Below the pieces are notes generated by a model. That model was not told where the DNA came from and made no database searches. It saw nothing but the letters and a program-made list of their open reading frames with translations. Of a stretch of 64,000 nt of DNA, positions 49,672-62,009 are shown piece by piece. The stretch is from Lasioglossum baleicum (lineage: Eukaryota > Arthropoda > Insecta > Hymenoptera > Halictidae). The DNA lies in NCBI RefSeq assembly GCF_051020765.1, contig NC_134932.1, positions 1,054,001-1,118,000 on the forward strand, read 5' to 3'. Position 1 is the stretch's first letter; every line of letters begins with the position of its first letter. Both the position numbers and the translations under genes were made by a program.

Positions 49672-52600
49672 TTACTTCCATATGCTACATTTCTTTTTGG
49701 GGTTCATGGGGCTTCCTGCTGGGCATCCGTAAGCTTTCGCGAAGTCTTCGGAGTTGGATAAAGATCCGATTACTCTTAATGGACCAAGACTATGCGGATC
49801 ACGCTCTAATCGCGACTTGATTTTGTTTACATCATAAATTGAACACCACACCTATAATTCAAAAAGAAAGAGAAACGTTATACTCTTCTGAGAAATAGAA
49901 AAATTCATGAAATAACTTGAGTAAAATGGTAATATCGTTACATTAGCAGCGGATAGGAAAAACAGTTGATTGTTAGTGAAATTCTGTAAACCAGGTAACA
50001 TTGGGTCCGGGACTTCGCAATTTCTTTGCCTTCGTTGATACGCTCCGAATACAGCTTGCAAGCCCATTGAATCCGCGATGTTTTCACCCGACGTTTGTTC
50101 CCCATAATTCTATAATTACATATATGTAAAATCATGTATGAATCACAATTACATTTCGATCTATGTATATATCTTCGGTTTTACACTACTCTACAAAATT
50201 AAAGGATTGGTAAATAATGACAGAAACTTGTCGATCTTAGAACTCCTGAAACTTTGTGCATATTTTTGGAGAAGAGTTTGTAACATATAATTATATATTA
50301 TTCGCGTAACAACTGTATAATAAGTAGAATGCGGATCTTTACGCAAAAAAGGCTAGAATATAAAATATCATAGAATTTTGTTTTGGATCTGCAAAGGCCG
50401 TTCCCATTAAAAATTGAATTTTATTTCATTCTTCTTTCTTAAAATTTGTCAATAAAAATTGAAAAATGCATAAACATCCGCAGTCTAATAACACTGTCTA
50501 ACAAATTTCAACTTTTTTTTTGTATTTCGATTCCCGCTACGCGATTCTTCTAGCATTTTTCGCGCTGATTCTAAATGTGTCCTTAATTTTTCTCCTAGAC
50601 GTACGGTTTTTGAGAAAATTGAGTTTGTAAAAAATACATATTTATCAACTTTGAACAAATATTGTGTGATGTTATTATAAAAGATATTGAATTGTTCTCT
50701 TTGCAGCAAAAGATTCTTTAGACTTTCCCAAATACAGTGATATTCAATATTAATACATTATGATTGTTTAAACATGTTTAAACGATCATTGAAGACGGAG
50801 AGACACCACTTTTGCACTAAAAAAGTTTTGAGGATATTTTTGAATTTATCTGAAAAAATAAGGGTCCAGCGGAAAATCGAACTATACCACGCGAAAGAGC
50901 AGACTTTTATCTTGCGAAGCCTCCCTAACAAGTTTGCATGGTCGACGTTTTTTTCGAACCAGAAAGTAAAATATCTTCGTCGAGTGAAAACCGTCGATGT
51001 CGCAAACTTAAAATGGTGATTTGTCAAGATAAAAGTCTGCTCTATCGCGTGGTATAGTTCGATTTTCCGCTAGACCCTTATTTTTTCAGATAAATTCAAA
51101 AATATCCTCAAAAATTGGTGCAAAAGTGGTGTGTCGCTCCGTCATTAATGATCGTTTAAACATGATTAAGCAATCATGATGTATTAATATTGGATATCAC
51201 TGTATTCGGGAAAGTCTACAGAATCTTTTGCTGTAAAGAATAATTCAATATCTTTTATAATAACATCACAATATTTGTTCAAAGTTGAAAAATATGTCTT
51301 TTTTTTAAACTCAATTTTCTCAAAAACTGTACGTCTAGGAGTAAAATTAAGGACAGATTTGGAATCAGCGCGAAAAACTCCACAAGAATCGTATAGTGGG
51401 AATCGAAATACTTTTTGGCTGTTGGACAGTGTACCGTAATAAGCAATCTGTAAGTTGATTGCTGAAGGCAAATTAGGAATTCTACCTTTATCGGAATATT
51501 CGCCGTTCTATTTTCCACCACGCTGTATTTGGTATACTGTTCTCTGAAACAGTCAGCCCGTTTTTCGTATGCTTCGTCTGCCATGGCAGACAACCATGAC
51601 GAGTATTCGCCATGTCTATCGAACAAGCGACCTAAAAATGAACGGTTGTAGATTAATATTTATTTTACAAAAAAATACCATTTCGTAATTGATTTACCCA
51701 TATCGTCGAATCCGTGATTTACTTCGTGAGCCATTATGAATCCTATGATACCAAAGTTAGTGTACCTGTGTTTAATAAAAAGATTATCATTTTTTAATGG
51801 TTTTACTTTTACTATGATACGTTTCGGGCTGCAGTCATGTTACACTAAAAAGAAATAATTCATGCTCACCATGGTTGTTTAGGGCTATAAAATGGGCTTT
51901 GGAAGTCTGCCGCTGTTATTTCTGTAAAAAGTATAGTGATTTAGCACAATCGACAGATTTGCTTATGATCTCAGAACTTACCAAAAGTATTTTGACTGGG
52001 TATGTAAAAGGCGTTCACGACCAAAGGATCTATATAATATCTACAAATAAACATTTCTTGTAATTATAAAACGAGCGCGATTTCAAAACGTTTACTTCTG
52101 TTTTGCGAACGATAAACTGTTCAAGAAATAAGCCAGTTCACAAGTAACTTACTTTTCGGTAGGGTTTCCATCGTCGTGAAGGCTTTTCAGATTTACTCTT
52201 TTCAAATATCGCATTACAGCCAACATATTCTCGAAATGAGACTTGCTGATAGTGAGCTAGAGGATCATTCAAACAAGTTTATTTTCTCGTTTAATACGTA
52301 ATTTCGAAAAATAATGAGTAATATCTAAAAGCACTTTAACAAGAATACTTTGCTAGAAAGCAGTTGAGGCCGGAAAAAGTAGCTTGTAAAATGAGATTCA
52401 AAATGCTTACCAGATCGACGAAATATTCACAAATAAAGTTATACGAGGAGGGATGTTCGCGGTACCTAAATCTCTTCATATAAACGCGTGAACAATGAAA
52501 TATATAATTTGAACTGTACTTACTCCTTTAAAATGTTTTTTCATGGCCGTATGGTTTCGGTAGACAGGCGGATAACCAATTAACTTATCCATAAACACCA

Positions 52601-54616
52601 ATTTGCTCAATATAAATTCTCTGGTGGTATCGTCCATCCAAGTCGATTCCTCGATCTGATGTTCGACTTCCTTTTGAATATCATCGATCATATCCGAAGC
52701 CTCGAATAATTAATAAGAGTTTATTAGTTTTACTCGTTGTGTGCAGATGCGCTTCTCTTCAAATAAGTATTACTAATGGAAATTCCACCGTAAAAGACAA
52801 GAAATTATGGACTTCTTAATCAAAGATATATAAATACATAATACCGTTTTCAACCAATCATCAGAGAAATGTCGTTTTACGTATTCATATCCTAAATAGT
52901 ACTTCGCCTCTAATTCGTCGATGCATTGCATGGACCTGTGAAGAAATGCAATTATTTGTAAAATCGTTACTATGAAATTAAATTAACAAACGATACACCT
53001 ATTACACATTTTCTTTAAATTTTTTACAATAAAAAAATTCTATGATACAATCTGCAATACCTCTTATCGGATTCTCGCTCATAAGTATTCCACTCGAAAT
53101 AAAGCTCTCTCATGTCTGCAGTAGTGGCTTTTATCGTTAATCTGATGAAGTTCCAATGAACGTAATTCACTGAAATACATTATCCAAATATTCTTAATAA
53201 CTAGACTGCGGATTTTATGCATTTATGAGAAAAATGGGTAAGCACCATTTAAAGCAGTGGACATATTAAAAAGATTTAAAGACATCAGCGTATTGGATTC
53301 AGTTTAATTAGATAATTAAACGAAGGAAGAAATGTTTATATCGCTCTTGTGTCTTGCAATCAATGCAAACAGTTATTTAAAGACGTCAGCGTATTGGTTT
53401 CAGTTTAATTAGATAATTATGTGTAAACGAAGGAAGAAATATTTATATCGCTCTTGTGTCTTGCAATCAATGTAAACAGTTATTTAACGACATCAGCGTA
53501 TTGGTTTCAATTTAATTAGATAATTAAACGAAGAAAGAAATTTTTATTTCGACCTTGTGACTTGTAATCGATGCAAACAATTTTTATTTTGCATAAAAAG
53601 ATCCGCAGTCTATTAATAACTGATTGCTATTATTGAAATATTTATTATCTACGCAATATGTGTATTATTTCTATTTGCATACCGATAGTTCTACTCGATG
53701 TTTCATCCAGTAATTTTCGAAGTCCTATTAAATAAGGATCAGACGGAATTATGATCATCGCATCGCTATCAATTTGCATTCCCGCCGTTGCAAGTAGGTT
53801 TCCTACCTTCTTGGCCCAATTTATCTACGAGAAAAATAAACCATGCACTTAATAATTCCTAACACAAAATAATAATTCTTAGTTTAAAATAGCTAGCATG
53901 TAATTTTACAAATACAGCTAATTTAAGAATATTTCGAAAGTGAAACATTTAATATAGCAATGATTGCTAATTAGCAATTGCATATACCATCGACTTCCAT
54001 CAACTTCAAATATCTTGTTGCTTAGCGAGATTAACAATAAAATATTTCGAACATCAAAAAATACCTCGAACAATATAAAAGTTCAAAATTTGCTCACTTG
54101 GCCATCCATTGTGGTTGGTTCCAAATCATCATATTTCTTCTGCATAGCTTTGAGTGTACTATTCGACACGTCGTAATCTTGATATAGGAGCTGTAAGAAA
54201 CAACTAATATATATATATATATATAAATCCTTTAATAAATTTAGAAAAAATGTATATTTACCTTTATAATCCTCAGCTGAAATTCAAGTACATCGTCAAT
54301 ATCTTTCTGTATCCTCTCCCTTGGTATTTCGACATTTCTGGATTCGATAAGCGCCATTGTAACGTTGAACATATATTCTTTATATATTTTTTTCAACTTC
54401 TCAGCTTCTTCCCTTTCTTCTTCCTTCCATCGTCTTCTGTTTTCCTCCTTTTCTCGTTCTTCTTCATCCTCATAATCACCACTACCCTCTTCATCATCCT
54501 GCTCGGTGTCATCGTCAGCATCGCCGCTACCACTGCCGCTATCCTCAGAGTCGTCATCATAATTCCCATAATCACCAGAATTACCAAGATCGTTTTCAAC
54601 GTTTTCATCTTCAGTG

Positions 54617-54651
<35 letters not shown>

Positions 54652-57600
54652 GTCATCATCGATGTATATGTACCTATTCATTTTCTCATCGCCTTTGCCC
54701 TTTCTCGAATGTATTTTGACATGATGACGTGCAGGCATTTTTGAATGATGCGATGGTCTGTTAATAGTCCTCTTATTATCAACAATTCTCTGGTTATTAG
54801 CTTTCCTCTGTTTACGGTTTGACTTGTAATGAGCCTTTGATAGAGACACAGCTCTTCTCGTTCTTTTCTTGCTAGCATGCTTCTTCTTATCACTCAGTTT
54901 AGCGTTGCTGTACTTTTTCATTTTGCGACCTAATCGTTTGTTAATTCTCTTAATTATCCTTTTATCTTGCGGAATTTCGTTATCTTCGTCATTTTCCTCA
55001 TCGTCCTCGTCCTCTTCGTCATCGTCCTCGCTATGGTCGTTATCTTCTGGCCTCTCTTCGCTGCCATGTTCTTGACTGCCATCTTTACCTTCGTTCTCAT
55101 TGTAGTCTGGTGGAGTGATTTCGTCGCTGGTGACAAGCCTGTACATTTTGTATGGTAAGTCCGGTATGGAGATCTGAAACAGCATTGCTTGTTATAGTAT
55201 TGGGTTGGCAATATTCTTATAAATATTGGTATTTATCATTGGTTTGGCAATATTCTTATCAATATTCTTCTTCGTTGGCATATTCGTTTTTGCAAAAGAT
55301 CATCGAACAAAAGGGAAAATATCTAATTCATTAAAGTCGATTGCTTGAATGAAATAATGGGGCTCTCTATTTCACACCTATTAAAATACCGGAATTACTT
55401 TCTTGCCACTCCAATCATTTCACAAACGATTGATGATATTAGTGTTGTATCGATAGAATAAATTATTTTGAAACATTCGTTTCCTAAAAACAGAATAAAT
55501 TATGCATATAAATATAATCACCGTTAAGTACGTATAATTACTATCCCAATTTCGTGGAACGTCAACATTCACATCGTGTAAACTATTCAAACCAATTAAA
55601 CTAGCATAATAATCATCCACGTATTGCCAGGTGTACAATTCATCATCCCATTCGTCGTCCTCCATTATTAGTGGCCAGCCACCGATTCTCCATAGCGAAG
55701 TAATGAGCGGATCAAGTCCTACTCTTTCCACCTCGTCTGCAATTTAGACAGTTCGGTAAATCAGAATATTGCATTCGCAAATATATTTTAATTACCTTAG
55801 AAAATGATAACAAAAAACATTAACTATATTTTTTACCTGTGTCCATACAAGCTTTGAACGCTCGCCTAGACAGTTTCAAGCCCAGGAGATCGTCAGGCTT
55901 CGATTTTTCTTGTAATATATCTATGAATGTAAAAAATTTTATTAATCATATTATAAATATAAAATTCACTTCAAAAATCAACCTCATAATCATATTTATT
56001 CTTTTATACATGAATATACAGTGGATAACAAAAGTAAGTCAATACTCAAATTTTCAATAATCAAATCACGATAACAGTAGTATTTATTCACTTATAAAAA
56101 TAAACAAGTTGATTACATATTTAATGGTAATGTTGAAAATAAAATTTATCACGATAATCACAGTGATCTGAAGATTTATCAAGATATTGATCTTTCTATA
56201 CTAAATATACAAAATTTGGTTTGCCAAAAGTAAGTTAAAATATCGTTTAATAACACTGTCCAACACCAAATTTGTTTCACAATTACATGTGACGGTGGTA
56301 CTTATAGAATTTTATGCGCTGATTCCGAATCTGCCCTTAATTTTTCTCCTAGACGAACAGTTCTTGAGAAACATGACTTCGAAAAAAAAATATATTTTTC
56401 AACTTTAAACAAATATTGTGATGGTATTATAAAAGATATTGAATTGTTCTTTACAGCAAAAGATTCTGTAGACTTTCCCGAATACAGTGATATCCAATAC
56501 TAATACATTATGAATGTTTAAACATGTTTAAACAATCATTAAAGACGGAGAGACACCACTTTTGCAACAACTTTGCAGGATATTTTTGAATTTATCTCAA
56601 ATAAGGGTTCAGCGGAAAATCGAAGTATACCACGCTATAGAGCAGGCTTTTATCTTGAGAAATCACCCTCTGAAGTTTGCTACGTCGACGTTTTTTCCCG
56701 AATCAGAAAGCAAAATATCATCGCCATTACAACATTAACAATAAGTTGTCGCCACAGTGGCGCTCACCACTAGCGCGATCTCAACATAAATTGGCCAACT
56801 CATGCCGGGTGAAGATATCTTGCTTTCTGATTCGGGAAAAAACGTCGACGTTGCAAACTTCAAAGGGTGATTTCTCAAGATAAAAGTCTGCTCTATCGCG
56901 TGGTATAGTTCGATTTCCCGCTGAACCCTTATTTTTTGAGATAAATTCAAAAATATCCTGAAAAGTTGCTGCAGAAGTGGTGTCTCTCCGTCTTTAATGA
57001 TTGTTTAAACATGTTTAAACATTCATAATGTATTAGTATTAGATATCACTGTATTCGGCAAAGTCTACAGAATCTTATGCTGTAAAGAACAATTCAATAA
57101 CTTTTATAATACCATCACAATATTTGTTCAAAGATGAAAAATATTTTTTTTTCGAAGTCTTGTTTCTCAAGAACTGTTCGTCTAGGAGAAAAATTAAGGG
57201 CAGATTCGGAATCAGGGCATAAAAGTCTATAAGTACCACCATCACAATGTAATGGTGAAACAAATTTGATGTTGGCCAGTGTTATTAAACGATACTTTAA
57301 CTTACTTTTGGCACACCTGTATATTTAGTTAGAAAGATCAATATCATGATAAACTGTTTTCAACATTACCATTAAATATGTAATCACCTTGTTTATTTTT
57401 ATAAGTGAATAAATACTACTGTTATCGTGATTTGATTATTGAAAATGTGAGTAATAACTTACTTTTGTTATCCACTGTATATACGTTTATACTACTTGAC
57501 GCAATGTCTGGTCATTGCTCAGCGTTTCTACTTATCAGAAGTAGATATTCTTTGCTCTCTCAATTTCGTTATTTGCTAATAATAACAAATTACTATGGAA

Positions 57601-58729
57601 ATAGACATTAATAATGAAAAAAGTGTGTAAAATCACATATAAAATGAATTTTGCATTTAATATATTTTTAAAGGTAAAATCTCTTACGAACATTTCATAT
57701 CTTTGTAATGTTTCAAAGAAAACGATTGTATTAATTAGTTTTAATGAATAGCTTAAGCAAAAATTAACAAACCTAGAAGACGCTGCTCTACTACAGCATT
57801 CGCCTTATTCAATGGACTCCAAGCATCTTTGCCTTCGGGGAGGGGATTCTGTTTTTCCCAATTCCCACACGCGTACTCGTAAAAGTTTTCACACGGATCC
57901 ACGTCTGGGTTCATGCTCTCGGTCATTATTTTTGCTGTCGAAATTACAGGAACAATATGATTTTATGCAAATCAGAACTATTCTGTTACGAGCACCTGAA
58001 GTTACAGAACGAGCACGGTAAACAGGTTTGAAACTACAAATCTGTACGCAGAAGAATCTCCATTACACCGAACATTTATTATTCATACACTTCAGTAGAG
58101 GAAATTTCTGTATTTATAGTATGTGTAAATATTGAAAAACGTGCGATATAAAACCATTAACGAAACGTCGGCGTACGTTTTACTCTAACAATAAAATTCT
58201 ACCGCGTGAAATAATAAAAACAATTTATTGAACAAATTGTGGTAGTGTAATTATAGCGACAAAATTCAGAAATATGGAGCATAATGAAGACGTTAGAGTT
58301 GTCTTCTGTTCCCAAAAGTGACAACCATATTCAACCATCAATATTTTTACTACTGAATTCATTACGCGAAACCGGTTATTTAATGGCTGAATAATAGTCA
58401 AACTGACCTCAATTGGTTACTTGTGAGTTATGTAACTGACAATTTCATCGCATAATAAAATGAAGATACATTTATTCCCTTACCAAGTGCAACGCATTCT
58501 GCAGTTTCACAAAGTGAGCGTTCTGTCGATTTTTTCATATCTGATGTACCATCCGCGCTGAACAACCTTCCTAAATTGCGAGGATGGTCCTTCATAAAGG
58601 CAGTCGCGCCGGTAAGGACGCCGACAAGTGTCCTATAAACACAATTATTAACGAAATACTTTGGGAGCGCCGACTTAAACGATAAAAGACGAATAATTTC
58701 GCTTACAGTATCCATACGATTCGTGTCAT
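49672..58729 (-). CDS. Neprilysin-like secreted M13 zinc metallopeptidase, copy B (977 aa, 18 exons)
   Basis: Exons 5' to 3': 58707-58729, 58484-58632, 57773-57934, 55837-55920, 55522-55736, 54262-55173, 54098-54190, 53683-53824, 53061-53169, 52845-52935, 52524-52700, 52153-52256, 51982-52040, 51870-51921, 51698-51765, 51486-51631, 49942-50109, 49672-49851 (2934 nt). Ten exons have exactly the length of their copy A partner, and every intron phase agrees. The signal peptide is MTRIVWILLTLVGVLTGATA. Seen motifs: VDPCENFYEYACG, NAFY (763-766), HEVNH (His804, Glu805, His808), GENIAD (Glu871), His938/Arg944 in HSLGPLR (the usual P is L), and terminal KKCSIW. It therefore looks catalytically competent and secreted. 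The insert spans about residues 233-469. AATAAA on the minus strand at about 49515 is a likely polyA signal. Confidence 0.92.
50331..50488. mobile_element. TAGACTGCGGATC MITE, protease B intron 16
   Basis: Ends TAGAATGCGGATCTTTACGC and ATAAACATCCGCAGTCTA. It directly abuts the ACACTGTCTAACA element at 50491. Confidence 0.65.
50491..51431. mobile_element. ACACTGTCCAACA foldback element, copy 2, protease B intron 16
   Basis: TIRs ACACTGTCTAACA / TGTTGGACAGTG, TA flanks, 941 bp. It ends about 55 bp from the exon 16 donor at 51485, so the exon is closely hemmed by repeat DNA. Confidence 0.85.
53202..53612. mobile_element. TAGACTGCGGATC MITE with internal tandem duplication, protease B intron 8
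   Basis: Ends TAGACTGCGGATTTTATGCA and AAAGATCCGCAGTCTA. Inside, a unit of about 120 bp (AGCGTATTGG, TTTAATTAGATAATTA) is repeated about three times from 53275. Confidence 0.65.
54400..55110 (-). other. Acidic-basic-acidic insert of protease B, with poly-Asp run
   Basis: It occupies the same place in exon 6 as in copy A, between ISIPDLPYKMYRLV and YKEYMFNVTMAL. The order is an acidic block (EDDDEEDEDDEEND), a Lys/Arg/His block with furin-type KRTRR near residue 318 (about 54853), 15 consecutive Asp from a GAT repeat (about 54615-54660), then a Glu/Asp/Ser/Gly-rich block. Primary sequence barely resembles insert A, but the charge order is the same. Confidence 0.85.
56019..57477. mobile_element. 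Palindromic Tc1-type element in protease B intron 3, carrying a second element at its centre
   Basis: Ends CAGTGGATAACAAAAGTAAG and inverse, TA-flanked. Arms of about 230 bp meet at 56253-57282, where a full ACACTGTCCAACA element sits in the middle. Confidence 0.85.
56253..57282. mobile_element. ACACTGTCCAACA foldback element, copy 3 (nested)
   Basis: TIR ACACTGTCCAACA / TGTTGGCCAGTGT with TA on both sides. Its centre differs from copies 1 and 4 (ACAATAAGTTGTCGCCACAG). Confidence 0.85.
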
Positions 58730-58970
58730 TTCAGTAGCACATAAAATATGACACTTCGCTACGGAAAGAACGCGCAATCTTCCTGCGTATAGAGTGAAGA
58801 ACAAATCACAACCAGTAGTGATTTCATATTTATGTAAAACGGAAGGACCCTGAAGCTGCTGATAATACGCATTTTGTATCAATATTTGCACGAGTGTCCA
58901 TAAGTGCATCCTTTCCGTCCATGTAAGCCTCCTACATTAGCATAATCACTCTTGCAGTATTATAATAGTA

Positions 58971-59947
58971 TTCTGTCCAACACCAAACTTGTTTTCAACA
59001 TACTGTTGGGTCCTTCTTATAGAGTTTTTTTGCGCTGCTTCCGAATCTGTCCTTAATTTTTCTCCTATACGCACAATTTTTGAGAAACATGGCTTTGAAA
59101 AAAAAACACATTTTTCAACTTTAAACAAATATTGTGATGTTATTATAAAAGATATTGAATTGTTCTTTACAGCAAAAGATTCTGTAGACTTTCCCAAATA
59201 CAGTGATATCCAATATTAATACATTATGATTGTTTAAACATGTGTAAACAATCACTAAAGTCGGAGAGACACCACTTTTGCACTAAAATTTTTGAGGATA
59301 TTTTCAAATTTACCTCAAAAAGTAAGGGTCAAGCGGAAGATCGAAGTATACCACCACCGCGATAGAGCAGACTTTTATCTAGAGAAACCCCCCTTTGAAG
59401 TTTGAAACGTCGACGTTTTTTTCGAAGCAGAAAGCAAAATATCTTCGCCCGACAACAGTTGCCGCTTTTTGCCGACATGATATTTTGCTTTCTGGTTCGG
59501 GAAAAAACGTCGACCTAGCAAACTTCAAAGGGTGATTTCTCAAGACAAAAGTCTGCTCTATCGCGTGGTATAGTTAGATTTTCCGCTGAACCCTTATTTT
59601 TTGAGATAAATTCAAAAATATCCTGAAAAGTTGCTGCAAAAGTGGTGTCTCTCCGTCTTTAATCATTGTTTAAACATGATTAAACAATCATAATGTATTA
59701 ATATTGGATATCACTGTATTCGGGAAAGTCTACAGAATCTTTTGCTGTAAAGAACAATTCAATATCTTTTATAATAACATCACAATATTTGTTTAAAGTT
59801 GAAAAATTTTTTTTTCAAAGCCATGTTTCTCAAAAACTGTATAGGAGAAAAATTAAGAACAGATTCGGAATCAGCGCGAAGAACTCTATAAGATGGACCC
59901 AACAGTATATTGAAATCATAAAAAAAGTTGAAATTTGTTGAACAGTG
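58971..59947. mobile_element. ACACTGTCCAACA foldback element, copy 4, upstream of protease B
   Basis: Left end TTCTGTCCAACACC, right end TGTTGAACAGTG, TA flanks. It starts 240 bp upstream of the copy B start codon, so it may truncate or supply part of the promoter. Confidence 0.8.
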
Positions 59948-60960
59948 TAATATTGAAACTGAAACTATAGTTTTGATATCCACGAATGAATGTGTTAAAA
60001 AATATTTTTGCCGAATAAAATAGTCTTTTGAATTTATCAAATATAGTAAAAACATTTTAATAATTTAATTACTAAATACTATAGAAATACAAATTTTTTA
60101 ACATATCTTATTCTTGTTGTATTCGATACATTAAATGCCTACAGTAACTGTTGTTACGATTCTAGTAATTATAGTAATAACAAAATTTAATTAAGTGTCC
60201 TTCAAAGTTTTTATTAAATAAAAATACCATAGAAGAATACAGAGGATTATTATTTGTAATTGAACAGTGGTTCTTAATGTCTAAAACACAGTTATATCTA
60301 CAAATTTAAACTATATACGATACATTTTATTTCTAACATGGCAAAACTATTATATGATTTCATTTGTTTAAGTACATATTAATGCATAGGTATGCATTAA
60401 TGTACACAATTCAATCATTAACAGAATACTCGATCGTACATTTACAAGTATTGTTAAATTTATATAAAAATTGATATTAGTAATCGCAAAGCGACCGGAA
60501 ACGATTTTCAATGTTACGCTAAGCATAAATTATATCAATGCGGAAATAGAGCGGTTATCATTCTACGCTGCTAATTATAATTTTCGTAGTCGTAGATATC
60601 ATCGCTTGTAACAATCTTATTATAGTTATCTCGGTAAAATAACGGTATGAATGATAGATATATTATACACATACACATTTGATATAATGTAAAAATGTTC
60701 TATGAAAATGCTTAAAACAAAACACGAATGAATTCGGAAGACTATACAATAACAAAATAAATCATTAAGTAAATCATAATTAATTATTAGACTGCGGATC
60801 TTTATTCATTTGTAGGAAAATGGAGTAGATGAAATTTAAAATTGTAGGAAAATTTTGAAAATTGTTAATGTCAATATATGATTTCTCATCTATTAAAATT
60901 ATTTAGGGAGGAAATAGCATTAGAATAGATTTGGTTTCTATTGCATAAAGATCCGCAGCC

Positions 60961-62001
60961 CAGGGCCGGCCATCTGGGGGGTGCGGCGGATGCTATGCAC
61001 CGGGGCCCCGCGATTGAGAGGGCCCCAACACGATCAAGAACTAAAATAATGTAATTATTCTGAAGTAATTAATGTATTAGCAAAAACAAAATCACGCATT
61101 AAACAAACATGCATTGGTAATATACAGCGTGAGTCCGAAGAAACAGAACACGTAAATGTCTACGTTACTTTTCGTTGTACAAAAAAACTTCTCAGGGCAA
61201 AGTTACACTTTTTAAAGGGCCACATGTAACGGTGTAAGGGAAAAAATTTTCGAGGTCATTTTTTAATGAGATTTTAAGGTCATCGATATTTTTTTTAATC
61301 GAATGAGGTATTTTGTAATACATCAAACGATGCAACTGGACATTCGTTATAAAAAAGTACTAACCTATGTATGTCGAAAAGTTAGTAGTTCAGGAGATAT
61401 TTCAATTTAAATAACTCTAAAACATCATTACTGTAGTACTAATTGTAAGACGTTACACAAGTAAGCAAACGCTAACATCAATTTCAATATCAATGTCAAT
61501 TTTTCAATTTCAACTTCAATTTTAATATCAACTCTTCAACTTCATTTTCAACTTCAATTTTTCAATTTCAACTCTTCAATTTACACCAGCAAGTAAACGC
61601 TAACGTTTTAGTACGACAGTAATGGTGTTTTAGAGTTATTTAAATTGAAATATCTCCTGAACTACTAACTTTTCGACATACATGGGTTAGTACTTTTTTA
61701 TAACGAATGTCCAGCTGCATCGATTGATGTATTAAAAAATACCTCATTCCATTTAAAAATGACCTTGAAAATTTGTTCCCTTACGTCGTTACATGAGGCC
61801 CTTCAAACTAGTTCAAACAGTGTAACTTTGTCCTAAGAAGTTTTTTTGTACAACGAAAAGTAACGGAGATATTTAGGTGTTCTGTTTCTTCGGACTCACC
61901 CTGTATGTTCGTGTTTGTACATTTTTTTTTACTGTACAAAAAATGTAGGGCCCCAAATGGTTTCTTGCACCCAGGCTCCTTCATAGAGAAGGCCGGCCCT
62001 G
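60961..62001. mobile_element. hAT element with CAGGGCCGGCC TIRs
   Basis: TIRs CAGGGCCGGCC / GGCCGGCCCTG with an 8-bp duplication CCGCAGCC (60953-60960) / CCACAGCC (62002-62009), 7 of 8 identical. No transposase; most of its length is the nested foldback element. Confidence 0.8.
61125..61903. mobile_element. Palindromic Tc1-type element nested in the hAT element
   Basis: Ends CAGCGTGAGTCCGAAGAAAC and inverse GACTCACCCTG, TA-flanked. Its centre holds a run of CAATTTCAACTTC-type imperfect repeats (61490-61590). Related to 13818-14483 and 41437-41750 in the TAGTTCAGGAGATAT block. Confidence 0.8.
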
Positions 62002-62009
62002 CCACAGCC

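Noticed and set aside
54250..54744. 164-aa plus-strand hydrophobic frame opposite protease B exon 6
   Set aside because: Poly-Ile/Leu run produced by the GAT repeat read on the other strand.
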